Shown here: piece by piece, positions 25,876 to 34,798 of the stretch
Layout of the letters: each line of letters opens with the position of its first letter
Numbering within the stretch: position 1 is the stretch's first letter
Source: Spirochaetaceae bacterium
GTDB lineage: Bacteria; Spirochaetota; Spirochaetia; DSM-27196; SKKC01
Assembly: GCA_007694005.1 (NCBI GenBank)
Contig: RECN01000060.1
Location: forward strand, 1-39,014
Length of the DNA stretch: 39,014 nucleotides
Reading direction: 5' to 3'
Made by a program: the position numbers and the translations under genes
The notes under the pieces: generated by a model
Told to the model about the DNA's origin: nothing
Databases searched by the model: none
Seen by the model: only the letters and a program-made list of their open reading frames with translations

Positions 25876-26496
25876 TCAATCCTCTCCGTCGCGGACAATC
25901 GCCCGGACTTCGCCACGAAGCGTGATTTCATCAGAATCCAGGTTGATGATGATGCGACCCGCACGGAACTCATCACCATTTCTGCTGACCTGCGGGAGTC
26001 CCGACAGCTCCAGAGTGGAGGTTTCGCGTAGATAGCGGGCGAACTCGGCACGCGCGAGCAGATCGGCGCGCAGGATGCGTACGCCTACCTGTATGATCGT
26101 CAGTTCCTGCTCTCCGAAATACTCGATGAAACCACCACGAACAATCATTTCGTTCTCGCGATCTTCCATTTCGGCATTACCTTCGACACGGATAATGTCG
26201 AGATCCCGATCGACAAACAGCCGGTTCCCCGTCAGCCGCAGATCCCTCTCGAGATCGATGACAAGCAGGTTGCCGCTCGCTCGAACGAAACGGAACGAGT
26301 CGCCCGAAAGCTCTATTTCGTCTGCCTCGACGACGATGCGGTCCGAGCTGACCCGCGCGTTGCCGGTAAGTCGCGTACGCTCCTGCCCCTCGGCGAAGAC
26401 ACTCTGCCAGCGGTCGCTTCTGATGCTGAGGTCAGCGAAGAGCGAGAATGACACACACAGGAGCAACCCGGTCGCGAGGACCACTCGACGGTTCAT
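25876..26496 (-). CDS. lptA: LptA/OstA-like periplasmic LPS transport protein
   Basis: 206 residues with an N-terminal signal peptide (basic MNRR, hydrophobic core, cleavage near LFA-D). The rest is the beta-jellyroll repeat of the OstA/LptA family: short strands alternating as RLTGNARVSSDRIVVEADEIEL, DLRLTGNRLFVDRDLDIIRV and EMEDRENEMIVRGG. LptA bridges the periplasm and carries LPS to the outer membrane. ATGA overlap with lptC upstream and a 2-bp gap to lptB show a tight operon. Confidence 0.85.
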   Translation of the reverse strand: MNRRVVLATGLLLCVSFSLFADLSIRSDRWQSVFAEGQERTRLTGNARVSSDRIVVEADEIELSGDSFRFVRASGNLLVIDLERDLRLTGNRLFVDRDLDIIRVEGNAEMEDRENEMIVRGGFIEYFGEQELTIIQVGVRILRADLLARAEFARYLRETSTLELSGLPQVSRNGDEFRAGRIIINLDSDEITLRGEVRAIVRDGED

Positions 26497-27050
26497 TCCT
26501 CGTCTCCTTCTACAACCAGTCCCTCTACCGGACCGTCGAAGTCGATAATGCGCCGCCGTAAATCTGCCTCGAAGCCCCGGCCCTCAAGACGCGTACCGTC
26601 TGCCCGCGTGACCCGGACCACCGCGTCGGGATCACCGTAGAGCATGCGTGCCTCACGGTCCCAGAACAGATAATCAGCGGTCACGACCGCTTCCTCGATT
26701 TCGGTGGAGAACTCGATCGAACCGATCAGTTCGACGTTTTCGGTTTCGGAAAAGAAGCGTGCAAAGGCAGCATTGCCCGATGCGCTTACCTCACCGTCGG
26801 CATTGAACTCCTGAAAGCTGACATTCTCGAGCTGCTGCTCGTTATGCCGGTCAAAGCGGCGCGCGGAATCAGCTTCTATGGCGAACACAAGCCGGCCCCG
26901 CCGGACCACCGTATGGGAAAACACGAGAAGCTCCGCATTGGGTGTCGTTTCGGGAATCGACTCCGCGAGCCGGGCAGCCTCGTAGTCAAGACTGCAGGCG
27001 GAAATCAGAAGCAGTGTCAAAAAACTGGTCGCGCAGACGCTATACCTCAT
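26493..27050 (-). CDS. lptC: LptC-like LPS export lipoprotein
   Basis: 185 residues. The N-terminus is a lipoprotein signal with lipobox LISAC, so the protein should be membrane-anchored through a lipidated Cys rather than the transmembrane helix of E. coli LptC. The body shows the LptC pattern (ESIPETTPNAELLVFSHTVVRRGRLVFAIEADSARRFD; ASGNAAFAR; AVVTADYLFWD; LEGRGFEADLR). Start overlaps the pyrG stop by 1 nt (TAATG) and the end overlaps lptA by 4 bp. Confidence 0.82.
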   Translation of the reverse strand: MRYSVCATSFLTLLLISACSLDYEAARLAESIPETTPNAELLVFSHTVVRRGRLVFAIEADSARRFDRHNEQQLENVSFQEFNADGEVSASGNAAFARFFSETENVELIGSIEFSTEIEEAVVTADYLFWDREARMLYGDPDAVVRVTRADGTRLEGRGFEADLRRRIIDFDGPVEGLVVEGDEE

Positions 27051-28705
27051 TACCCTTCCGATGCTGTTGCCACCTCAGGAACCCTGTCGCGTTTCGCGCG
27101 TGCCGTGTGACGTTCAAGCGCCGCATGCACGAAATCCCGGAACAAAGGCTGCGCCTTCGACGGGCGCGAGCTGAACTCAGGGTGAAACTGTACCCCGACG
27201 GCCCAGGGATGATCATCCCACTCAACCGACTCGACCAGTTCCTGATCGGGCGTGGTACCGGAAACACGAAGCCCCGATTCCTTCAGCTCCGCACGATACC
27301 GGTTAGAGACTTCATAGCGGTGACGATGGCGCTCGGTGATCCGTTCGGTGCCATAGGCGCGGTAGATGAATGTGTGCTCTACGAGCCTGGATTCACTCGC
27401 ACCGAGGCGCATAGTGCCACCGTAGTTGTGCACGTCTATCTGCTCCTCAAGCAGACTGACGACGGGATTCGGCGTGTCGGGCGAAAATTCGGTGCTGTCG
27501 GCATCGGCGAGCTTCATGACGTTGCGTGCCCACTCTATGACCATGATCTGCATTCCCAGACAGATGCCGAAGTACGGTATCCGGTGTTCGCGCGCGTAAT
27601 GCGCGGTCGCGACCATACCTTCAATACCCCGACTACCGAAGCCGCCGGGAACGAGAATTCCGTCAAGGTCTTCGAGGGCCTCACCAACCTTGCCGGTACG
27701 CTCTAAACGCTCCGAATCAATCTTTACCAGCTCAACCCGCACCGCGTTTGCAATACCACCGTGATAGAGCGCCTCATCGATTGACTTGTAGGAGTCAGCA
27801 AGATCTATGTACTTTCCGACCACACCGATTCTGAGGGTGGTCGTTGCAGTCTTGAAGGTGTGAACTACGTGCTCCCAGTTTGAGAGATCCGCATCTGCAC
27901 ATTGCAGGTCGAGCCGTGAACAGACGATCTCATCGAGCTTCTGCTCGTGATATACGAGCGGAATCTGATAGATCGTAGACTCCACGTCGTGAGCTGACAC
28001 AACCGCTTCGTAGGCCACGTTCGTGAAGCTCGCAATCTTCCGGCGCATATCCTCTTCCATAGGACGCGGACAGCGGCACAGAAGGACATCGGGCTGTATG
28101 CCGATCTCACGCATCTCTTTTACCGAATGCTGCGTCGGCTTGGTCTTCAGTTCGTTCCCCCCGACCTCGGGAATGAGGGTCAGGTGCACACTGATAACGT
28201 GCTCGTGGCCGATCTCGTGTATCATCTGCCGGGCGGCTTCAAGAAAGGGGATGCTCTCGATGTCGCCGACGGTCCCGCCGACTTCGACGATCGTGACGTC
28301 CACGCCTTCCTGCTCTCCAACCGACATGATTCGCTGCTTGATGCGATCGGTAATATGGGGAATGACCTGTACGGTACGACCGAGATAGCGCCCTTCGCGT
28401 TCGCGTTGTATGACTTCCTGGTAGACCTGGCCGGTCGTAATTGAGTTCGCCCGACTCAAGGGTGAGTCGGTAAAGCGCGAGTAGTTTCCCAGATCAAGAT
28501 CGGTCTCCGCGCCGTCATCGGTCACGAAGACCTCTCCGTGCTGATACGGACTCATGGTTCCCGCGTCAACGTTGATGTAGGGATCAATTTTGACCATGCG
28601 CACCGCAAGACCGCGGCTTTCCAGGAGGCTCCCGAGACTCGCGGCGGCTATGCCCTTGCCAAGACTCGAACACACACCGCCGGTTACTATTACATATTTC
28701 TTCAT
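27050..28705 (-). CDS. pyrG: CTP synthase
   Basis: 551 residues; makes CTP from UTP, ATP and glutamine. The N-terminal synthetase domain (1-270) opens with [13 protein letters not shown] and has [33 protein letters not shown] and [11 protein letters not shown]. The C-terminal glutamine amidotransferase domain has the triad Cys382 (GICLGMQ), His508 and Glu510 (QFHPEF). All catalytic residues are present. It leads directly into lptC. CTP is needed to activate the LPS sugar Kdo, so the linkage may be functional as well as positional. Confidence 0.98.
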   Translation of the reverse strand: MKKYVIVTGGVCSSLGKGIAAASLGSLLESRGLAVRMVKIDPYINVDAGTMSPYQHGEVFVTDDGAETDLDLGNYSRFTDSPLSRANSITTGQVYQEVIQREREGRYLGRTVQVIPHITDRIKQRIMSVGEQEGVDVTIVEVGGTVGDIESIPFLEAARQMIHEIGHEHVISVHLTLIPEVGGNELKTKPTQHSVKEMREIGIQPDVLLCRCPRPMEEDMRRKIASFTNVAYEAVVSAHDVESTIYQIPLVYHEQKLDEIVCSRLDLQCADADLSNWEHVVHTFKTATTTLRIGVVGKYIDLADSYKSIDEALYHGGIANAVRVELVKIDSERLERTGKVGEALEDLDGILVPGGFGSRGIEGMVATAHYAREHRIPYFGICLGMQIMVIEWARNVMKLADADSTEFSPDTPNPVVSLLEEQIDVHNYGGTMRLGASESRLVEHTFIYRAYGTERITERHRHRYEVSNRYRAELKESGLRVSGTTPDQELVESVEWDDHPWAVGVQFHPEFSSRPSKAQPLFRDFVHAALERHTARAKRDRVPEVATASEG

Positions 28706-28759
28706 CGGGATTTCATTATCCCGGTAGACCGCAGCCCGGTCAACGAATCAGAGCGCAGA

Positions 28760-30094
28760 TTACTCCATTCCTGCGATAAGATCTCGATAAAAGTAGTAGC
28801 TGTCCTTGGGAACTCTGCGACCATCAAGGTAATCACAGTACACGATGCCGAAGCGTTTCGTGTAACCATAGGCCCACTCGAAGTTGTCGATGAAGCTCCA
28901 CAGGAAGTACCCCTTCAGGTTTACTCCTTCCTGGACCGCGTCAGCGCATGCATCGATGTAGGACCTCAGAAACGAAATCCGGTCGTGGTCGTGGACGCGA
29001 GTACCATCGGCACTCAGAATATCGGGCATCGCACAACCGTTTTCGGTCACATAGATCGGCATGCCGGCGGTATGCTCGTGCAGCCAGGTCAGGTGCCGGT
29101 GCAGTCCCTGAGGCGTGATCGGCCAGTCCATGTCGGTGGTCGACTGGTACTGAGTGACCCTGCGATAGCCCTCGGGGTGATCCGGATCGTGCGCTACACA
29201 GTCTTCGTGGTAATAGTTCAGACCCAGAAAATCGAGGTCTGAAGAGATGATGTCCAGGTCCCCTTCTTCGAGCGGAATGACCGCATCTTCGTATGCGTCG
29301 AGGAAGCGCTGGGGGTAGCCCTTACCGATGAGCGGATCAAGAAACATGCGCGTCGGGAAATCCGCCGCCCGATCGGCTGCTTCAATGTCCTCAGGGGACG
29401 ACGTAGCCGGACGCGCTGTCTGCGTGTTGAGGGTCGTCCCGATTGTTCCGGCGTACCCCCCGTTGCGGAAGGCCTGCACCGCGAGTCCGTGACCCAGATT
29501 CAGGTGATGTATCGCCGCGATGGCCCGTCCGCGATCCTGTTCGCCCGGCGCGTGATTTCCTGAAAGGTATCCCGATACTGCACTGCAGAAGGGTTCGTTG
29601 AGCGTAATCCACATGTCTACACGGTCCCCAAGCGCCTTGAAGCAGGCCTCGGCGTAGTCGGCGTACGCGTACGCGGTATCCCGCGCAGGCCATCCGCCCG
29701 CATCCTGTAAGGGCTGAGGCAGATCCCAGTGATAGGTCGTCGGGACGGGTTTGATCCCTGCTTCCAGAAGACCGTCGACCAGTGCGTTGTAATAGTCAAA
29801 GCCTTTGGGGTTCTGCTTCCCACGGCCTTCGGGAAAAACCCTCGGCCAGGCTATGGAAAAACGGTAGGCCCCAAGTCCGAGGCCTTTCATGAGTTCTATG
29901 TCTTCAGGGTATCGATGGTACTGGTCACAGGCGACATCGCCGGTGTGGCCGTGCAGTACTTTACCGGGTGTGCGGGAAAACGTGTCCCAAATGCTGACGC
30001 CCCGGCCGTCTTCGTTCGCGGCCCCTTCAACCTGGTAGCTCGCGGTGGCTGTTCCCCACAGAAAATTATCGGGGAAGCGGCTGCTAATATTCAT
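28760..30094 (-). CDS. glycoside hydrolase family 1 beta-glucosidase
   Basis: 444 residues from the ATG at 30094, supported by GGAGG 8 nt upstream; an upstream extension of the frame lacks a ribosome site. No signal peptide, so cytoplasmic. The GH1 (beta/alpha)8 barrel signatures are complete: FLWGTATASYQVEGA at the N-terminus, the acid/base Glu167 in TLNEP, NYY around 293-295, and the nucleophile Glu351 in YVTENG. The C-terminal LWSFIDNFEWAYGYTKRFGI supplies the glycone site; FEW without a phosphate-binding Ser/Lys set points to a beta-glucosidase rather than a 6-phospho-beta-glucosidase. It is divergent from cheR. Confidence 0.95.
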   Translation of the reverse strand: MNISSRFPDNFLWGTATASYQVEGAANEDGRGVSIWDTFSRTPGKVLHGHTGDVACDQYHRYPEDIELMKGLGLGAYRFSIAWPRVFPEGRGKQNPKGFDYYNALVDGLLEAGIKPVPTTYHWDLPQPLQDAGGWPARDTAYAYADYAEACFKALGDRVDMWITLNEPFCSAVSGYLSGNHAPGEQDRGRAIAAIHHLNLGHGLAVQAFRNGGYAGTIGTTLNTQTARPATSSPEDIEAADRAADFPTRMFLDPLIGKGYPQRFLDAYEDAVIPLEEGDLDIISSDLDFLGLNYYHEDCVAHDPDHPEGYRRVTQYQSTTDMDWPITPQGLHRHLTWLHEHTAGMPIYVTENGCAMPDILSADGTRVHDHDRISFLRSYIDACADAVQEGVNLKGYFLWSFIDNFEWAYGYTKRFGIVYCDYLDGRRVPKDSYYFYRDLIAGME

Positions 30095-30183
30095 CTTATC
30101 ATCCTCCGTCCCCCAGTGTAGCGGCAGGCAGCTTCGATTGACAGCCCTGATCAGGGTACATAGACTTGTGATCAAGCACAAAA

Positions 30184-31020
30184 ATGGCAGGCATACTGAA
30201 CGATAGCGACTTTACCCGTTTCCGAGATCTCATTTACGGCGAAAGTGGTATACACTTTTCGGAAACAAACAGATCGATACTCGAAAGCAGGCTTCGGGAA
30301 CGGCTGCGCCTGACCGGTCATGAGACCGTCGGTGACTATTTTTTGCATCTGAAGCGGGACGGCGAGGAGCTCAAAGAGTTTCTTGACTCGGTTACCACGA
30401 ATCTCACCCGCTTCTTCCGGAATACGGCCCATTTTGAGACCTTTGAACACTTCGTTGTGCCTGATCTGATAGCACGCAAGAAATCATCCTCCGACCGGCA
30501 GATACGGGTCTGGAGTGCGGGATGCTCGACGGGAGAAGAACCCTACACCATAGCCATGGTACTCATGGAGATACTCCCACCCGGCTACAGCGTGAAGGTA
30601 ATCGCGAGCGATATCAGCCTGAAGTCGCTTATGACGGCCAAAGCAGGCTACTACCCGACCCAGCGAGTGACCGGTGTACCCGAGCGCTACCTGAAGAAGT
30701 ACTTCCTCGAAAAAGACACGGGATACCAGATACACCCGGATGTCATGAAGAACGTGACCTTTGACTATCACAACCTCAAGCACTCGAACGGCGTCACGAG
30801 CCTCGACATCGTGTTCTGCCGTAATGTGCTCATCTATTTTGATGATGCCGCACAGAAAGTCACCGTCGATCACTTCTGGAATGCCATGAGTCCGTACAGC
30901 TACCTCTTCATAGGGCACTCAGAGTCGCTGTTTGGAATGAAAACACAGTTCGAGTTTGTACGAACCGACTGGGCCTGTGTGTATCGAAAGTCAACCGGGA
31001 CCACCGGTGTTTCACGGTAA
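30184..31020 (+). CDS. cheR: chemotaxis protein methyltransferase CheR
   Basis: 278 residues. CheR methylates glutamates of chemoreceptors using S-adenosylmethionine. The N-terminal helical domain (about 1-80: FTRFRDLIYGESGIHF ... LESRLRERLR) is followed by VTTNLTRFFRN and the SAM-binding motif VWSAGCSTGEEPY, then VIASDISLKSL, and DIVFCRNVLIYFDD. No C-terminal pentapeptide-binding TPR is present. The gene is 5 bp upstream of cheB and forms an adaptation pair with it. Confidence 0.96.
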   Translation: MAGILNDSDFTRFRDLIYGESGIHFSETNRSILESRLRERLRLTGHETVGDYFLHLKRDGEELKEFLDSVTTNLTRFFRNTAHFETFEHFVVPDLIARKKSSSDRQIRVWSAGCSTGEEPYTIAMVLMEILPPGYSVKVIASDISLKSLMTAKAGYYPTQRVTGVPERYLKKYFLEKDTGYQIHPDVMKNVTFDYHNLKHSNGVTSLDIVFCRNVLIYFDDAAQKVTVDHFWNAMSPYSYLFIGHSESLFGMKTQFEFVRTDWACVYRKSTGTTGVSR

Positions 31021-31025
31021 GCAGC

Positions 31026-32210
31026 ATGAGTATGGATAGCATTTCAGTACTGGTCGTCGATGACTCCGCTCTCATGCGCAATCTCATATCCCGAATCATC
31101 GAGCAGAGCCCTGATCTGACCGTCGCCGGGCGGGCCATGAACGGACGCTTTGCGCTCGAGAAGATCCCCCGTCTCGACCCGGACATCATCGTCCTCGATC
31201 TGGAAATGCCGGAGATGAGCGGACTCGAGTTTCTGCACGAGCGGAAGCGACAGGGCATCGAAATCCCCGTACTTATCCTGTCGTCCCACGCGCAGAAAGG
31301 CGCGAAGGTGACCATGGAAGCCCTCGCCCTCGGCGCCTCCGAGTTCATCATGAAACCGACGGCCGAAGAAGGGCAGGATATCGCGGCGGTGTCCGTGCAA
31401 CTGACCGAGCTCGTCCGAGCCTACGGCGGCGAGTACCGCTCGAAAAAAGGGAAGGCCAAGCCGCCCCGACCCGCGTCCGTTGGTACCGATGCGAGCATAG
31501 CGCCTGCGACAGCGACGCCCGACCGGCACGGCGGACGGGCTGCGTCAGGAGCGGGAGCACAGGCACCCGACGCGCGACCGCTGTACGATCTTCCGCGGCG
31601 AACGGCGGCCCGTTCACCCGGTCCCATTCGGGTCATCGCAATCGGCATCTCTACCGGTGGCCCGAACGCTCTGCGTAAGGTCCTGCCCGGTATCAACCCG
31701 GACATGGCCATCCCCATCCTGATCGTACAGCACATGCCTGCAGGCTTTACCGCTGAGTTCGCGGTCAGCCTCGGGCGCATCTGTGACCTCGAGGTGAAAG
31801 AAGCGGTGGACGGGGACCTGGTCAAACCGCGCCGCGTGCTTATCGCGCCCGGCGACCGCCACATGCGCCTGGAACGACGGTCACTCGCGACGGTGGTGCG
31901 GATCTCCGACGACGAGCCGGTCAGCGGACACAGACCGAGCGCCGACGTACTGTTCGCCTCCGTCGCCGCGTCCTATGGACACGAAAGTATGGGAATCATC
32001 ATGACCGGCATGGGTCGCGACGGAGCCCGGGAGATCGGCAGCATGTACGAAGCCGGTGCCCTGACCATAGGGCAGGATGAAACCTCGTCGGTCGTATACG
32101 GTATGCCACGCGCCGCCCAGATGGCAGGCTATCTCCACCGGCAGTTCAGCCTCGATGACCTCGGTGAAATCATTAACGAGACGGCACGGAAATACGGGAC
32201 TGGGACATGA
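31026..32210 (+). CDS. cheB: chemotaxis response regulator methylesterase CheB
   Basis: 394 residues. The receiver domain (1-125) has phospho-acceptor Asp58 (VLDLEMP). A long linker rich in Ala, Pro and Arg (about 135-198) is longer than usual. The methylesterase domain has the triad Ser209 (GISTGGP), His236 (QHMPAGFT) and Asp332 (MTGMGRDG). It removes methyl groups from chemoreceptors to reset sensing. Its end overlaps the lipB start by 4 bp (ATGA), an unusual partner for a chemotaxis gene. Confidence 0.96.
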   Translation: MSMDSISVLVVDDSALMRNLISRIIEQSPDLTVAGRAMNGRFALEKIPRLDPDIIVLDLEMPEMSGLEFLHERKRQGIEIPVLILSSHAQKGAKVTMEALALGASEFIMKPTAEEGQDIAAVSVQLTELVRAYGGEYRSKKGKAKPPRPASVGTDASIAPATATPDRHGGRAASGAGAQAPDARPLYDLPRRTAARSPGPIRVIAIGISTGGPNALRKVLPGINPDMAIPILIVQHMPAGFTAEFAVSLGRICDLEVKEAVDGDLVKPRRVLIAPGDRHMRLERRSLATVVRISDDEPVSGHRPSADVLFASVAASYGHESMGIIMTGMGRDGAREIGSMYEAGALTIGQDETSSVVYGMPRAAQMAGYLHRQFSLDDLGEIINETARKYGTGT

Positions 32211-32851
32211 AGAAGCTCGCGGTTCGCGACCTCGGTCGCATGCCCTACGGCGAGGCACTGGAAATTCAGGATCAGGCGAATCGAAGCCGGTACGACGAAG
32301 AGATCCCTGATACGCTGTTTTTTGTCGAACACCCCCCGGTCATAACCCTCGGACGCTCAACGAGCGAAGACGATATTTTGATATCCAGCGAGGAACGAAG
32401 CCGCCTCGGCGTAGAAGTGCACCGGATAAGCCGGGGCGGGCTCGCGACCTATCACGGACCCGGTCAGCTTGTCGGCTACCCCATTGTGCACCTGTACGAG
32501 CAGGCGGTGCACATAAAGCGATTCATTACCGCACTCGAGCGGATGTTCGTGGACATGCTTGGTGAGCTGTACAACGTCGACGCTCATCTCGATGCAGAGA
32601 ACCGTGGTGTCTGGGTTGGAAGCAGGAAAATCACGGCAGTCGGCATCGCAGTACGGAACCGGGTGACCATGCACGGCTTCGCCTTCAACGTGACAACCGA
32701 CCTCAGTCACTTTGACTGGATCATCCCCTGTGGGATACGCGACCGCGGAGTCACCTCGCTTGAAGAATGCACAGGCCGCACCGTCAACCTTGCGGACGTC
32801 CGGGCTCAGGTCACCCGCGCATTCCGCGGCACCTTCGGCTATACGGACTGA
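32207..32851 (+). CDS. lipB: octanoyl-ACP:protein N-octanoyltransferase
   Basis: 214 residues, normal for LipB. It transfers octanoate from acyl carrier protein to lipoyl domains, the first step of lipoic acid synthesis. Conserved elements: EHPPVITLGR (41-50), RGGLATYHGPGQLVGYP (76-92), Lys141 in SRKITAVGI and the acyl-enzyme Cys175 in IIPCGI. All catalytic residues are intact. Translation is probably coupled to cheB. lipA is not in the window. Confidence 0.95.
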   Translation: MKKLAVRDLGRMPYGEALEIQDQANRSRYDEEIPDTLFFVEHPPVITLGRSTSEDDILISSEERSRLGVEVHRISRGGLATYHGPGQLVGYPIVHLYEQAVHIKRFITALERMFVDMLGELYNVDAHLDAENRGVWVGSRKITAVGIAVRNRVTMHGFAFNVTTDLSHFDWIIPCGIRDRGVTSLEECTGRTVNLADVRAQVTRAFRGTFGYTD

Positions 32852-32865
32852 TCATCACACAGCTG

Positions 32866-33678
32866 TCATTCAGAACCGCTTTCGGTCCCTTCCGGCGGCT
32901 CAACAGGCTCGCGTATGTACTCCGCTGAGACCGTCTTCCCCGACTCGTCTATGTCGAGCAGAACTCCCTGAAGCTCGAGATTGTCCCAGGCGTCTCCACT
33001 GCGCTGTGGAATCGCCGTCAGGAACTTTTCGATTTCTACTTCAGCCGCCAGCCCGGCGACGCTGTTCTGGCTACCGGTCCGACCGCAGTCGGTGATAGTC
33101 GCAGTGCCGCGGGCACTGAGCTCAAGATCAGCGGTCAGGACCCGCTGTCCGGTACCCATGACCGCGGAGACCATGCCGTCAGCATAGATGCTCATGATCC
33201 GCTTCTCTGCGGTGGTGCTTGCATGATAGTCAAGAATGATGATGGATGCGTCCTTTCGCAGACGCTCAACGAGTTCCGGCAGGAATGTGTAGGGGTTCGA
33301 AAGGTGCACCCGCAGGAAGCCACTCAGCCCGAGCAGGTTCAGAACCGCAATCGATTCGTCACCAACCCGGTAGATCCGATACCCGCGCCCCGGGTTCTTC
33401 GGAGGAAAGTTCGCCGCCCGCACCATATGGCCCGCGCGGTCTATGAACTCGGCGATGTCTTTTTTGTAGTAGACCTGGTCCCCGCCGGTAATGCAATCGA
33501 CACCAAGCTTGCGCAGATACACGGCGTGGCTCTTTCCGATGCCGAAGCCACCGGTAGCTCCGTCCCCGTTTGCGATCACAAACTGTGCCCCCGTCTGCTT
33601 CCGGACATCATCCAGAGCAGTCTTTACACAGTAGATCCCAGCCTTGCTTACGATTTCACCGAGAAATAATATCTTCAT
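32866..33678 (-). CDS. YmdB-family (TIGR00282-like) metallophosphoesterase homologue with altered metal ligands
   Basis: 270 residues. The overall pattern follows YmdB phosphodiesterases, but most metal positions differ from the usual motifs. GEIVSKAG replaces GDIVGxxG (Glu8). NGDG at 37-40 replaces NGEN. GGDQ at 65-68 replaces GNH (Asp67, Gln68). GTGQR (175-179) replaces GTHTH. His152 in DYHAS and the ITDCGRTG segment (195-202) remain. A normal two-metal site therefore looks unlikely. It may be a non-catalytic or retuned paralogue. The last 35 residues are an acidic tail. It is convergent with lipB and divergent from hsp20. Confidence 0.75.
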   Translation of the reverse strand: MKILFLGEIVSKAGIYCVKTALDDVRKQTGAQFVIANGDGATGGFGIGKSHAVYLRKLGVDCITGGDQVYYKKDIAEFIDRAGHMVRAANFPPKNPGRGYRIYRVGDESIAVLNLLGLSGFLRVHLSNPYTFLPELVERLRKDASIIILDYHASTTAEKRIMSIYADGMVSAVMGTGQRVLTADLELSARGTATITDCGRTGSQNSVAGLAAEVEIEKFLTAIPQRSGDAWDNLELQGVLLDIDESGKTVSAEYIREPVEPPEGTESGSE

Positions 33679-33882
33679 ACGAGATTCCAGCCCCTACCAT
33701 ACGCGGAATAATCAGTTTCCGAAAGACAACGCAGCATTCTCTACTCGGCGTTCGCCGGATTGGAGTGTATATTATACCCGTACGCGCTGCCGTTGGCAGG
33801 CGAACAATGTGTCGCGGAGATCCCGGACACATACACGGTTGCCGAAACCCGGAACCGGATCACATTCACAGGAGGCTTTGCC

Positions 33883-34431
33883 ATGAAAAGCCACGACTAT
33901 TTTGATATCGGCAAGATCATCGACGAGATCTTTGATGCTGCCGAAGAGTTTTCCACTGCCCTGAAGGACTCCATGTCCTACCCCGGAGCCAAGGTGTACT
34001 CCTGGCGCTTCGGAGACGAACGGGACTACTACCCGGCCTACTCTTACCCACCGTCCAACGTATACGTGAAAGACGACAAGACCATGGTGTTCGAGTTCGC
34101 CCTTGCCGGCTTCCACGAAGAGGATATTACTATTGAGTTTCGCGGAGACCACCTGATATTCGCTGCCACGGTGTCCGAAGACCAGGAATCCGAAGAATCG
34201 GTCAAGTATTTCAAGCGCCGCCTCAAGCTCAAGGATATACAGGAGCAGAAATACTTCGTTCCTGCCGACAAATACGATCAACAGGCTACCGAAGCAGTCT
34301 TCAGGAATGGTATCCTCAAGGTCACCGTACCGCCCCGTGACGTCGTACAGGCGGCAGAAGGCGTGAAGGTCAACATAAAAACCGAGAAGCCCGAAAGCGC
34401 TGGCAGCAAGAAGGGCAAGGAAGGAAGCTGA
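33883..34431 (+). CDS. Hsp20/alpha-crystallin small heat-shock protein
   Basis: 182 residues from the ATG at 33883, with AGGAGG 8 nt upstream; earlier in-frame TTG codons lack a ribosome site. An acidic and aromatic N-terminal arm (about 1-55) precedes the alpha-crystallin domain (about 57-160: PPSNVYVKDDKTMVFEFALAG, ITIEFRGDHLIFAA, VFRNGILKVTVPP) and a Lys/Glu-rich tail. It is an ATP-independent holdase for unfolding proteins. The classic C-terminal I-x-I motif is represented only by KVNIK. No CIRCE element is seen upstream. The stop overlaps the next small ORF. Confidence 0.9.
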   Translation: MKSHDYFDIGKIIDEIFDAAEEFSTALKDSMSYPGAKVYSWRFGDERDYYPAYSYPPSNVYVKDDKTMVFEFALAGFHEEDITIEFRGDHLIFAATVSEDQESEESVKYFKRRLKLKDIQEQKYFVPADKYDQQATEAVFRNGILKVTVPPRDVVQAAEGVKVNIKTEKPESAGSKKGKEGS

Positions 34432-34562
34432 TGTTTTGGGGACTTATAATCGGAATCGCAATTGGCGTGCTGTTCAAGCCACAGATAGAAACGGCCGCCA
34501 TTCGTGTTATCAAAGCAATCAAGGACAACACGAGCGGTCCTGACGACCAGATCCCGGACTAA
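34431..34562 (+). CDS. 43-residue single-pass membrane microprotein coupled to hsp20
   Basis: An ATG overlapping the hsp20 stop by one base (TGATG) opens a 43-codon frame ending in TAA at 34560-34562. AAGGAAG just upstream is a good ribosome site. The product starts with a hydrophobic, Gly-rich segment (MFWGLIIGIAIGVLF), followed by KPQIETAAIRVIKAIKD and an acidic, Pro-containing end. This predicts one transmembrane helix near the N-terminus and a short amphipathic tail. I do not recognise a family. The coupling suggests it is made together with Hsp20, perhaps to bring the chaperone to membranes; that is inference. Confidence 0.6.
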   Translation: MFWGLIIGIAIGVLFKPQIETAAIRVIKAIKDNTSGPDDQIPD

Positions 34563-34570
34563 CACGCCCT

Positions 34571-34591
34571 GGGCGCGGGCCATCCGCGCCC
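34571..34591 (+). terminator. GC-rich hairpin after the hsp20 operon, no U-tract
   Basis: GGGCGCGG (34571-34578) pairs perfectly with CCGCGCCC (34584-34591) around a 5-nt loop. It lies 8 bp after the microprotein stop. The following bases are not T-rich, so it is at best a weak or protein-assisted terminator, or a 3'-end stabiliser. Confidence 0.4.
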
Positions 34592-34629
34592 GTTGCGCAC
34601 ACGTCGGGGCGCCCCCCGGCACGATTCCA

Positions 34630-34659
34630 TTGACACCAACCCGTCCGACACGCTATAAA
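34630..34659 (+). promoter_or_regulatory. promoter of tRNA-Leu
   Basis: TTGACA (34630-34635), an 18-bp spacer, then TATAAA (34654-34659). The start would be near 34667, about 10 nt upstream of the tRNA. This is the best match to a sigma-70 promoter in the window. Confidence 0.75.
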
Positions 34660-34676
34660 ACACGTCTAACACTCGA

Positions 34677-34760
34677 GCCCGAGTGGCGGAATTGGTAGAC
34701 GCGCTAGGTTCAGGGTCTAGTGTCCTTACGGATGTGGAGGTTCGAGTCCTCTCTCGGGCA
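34677..34760 (+). tRNA. tRNA-Leu (anticodon CAG)
   Basis: 84 nt with a class II cloverleaf. Acceptor GCCCGAG pairs with CTCGGGC. Anticodon stem CTAGG/TCTAG with loop TTCAGGG gives CAG, for codon CUG. A long variable arm (around TGTCCTTACGGATGT) fits leucine. T arm GGAGG/CCTCT with loop TTCGAGT. The discriminator is A and CCA is not encoded. Its last 18 nt recur exactly twice downstream (see the repeat array). Confidence 0.96.
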
Positions 34761-34767
34761 AAAAAAC

Positions 34768-34792
34768 GGCGACCTTCGGGTCGCCTTTTTTT
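34768..34792 (+). terminator. Rho-independent terminator after tRNA-Leu
   Basis: A perfect 7-bp stem GGCGACC/GGTCGCC closed by a TTCG tetraloop and followed by seven T residues. It starts 8 nt after the tRNA. Confidence 0.93.
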
Positions 34793-34798
34793 CGGGGC

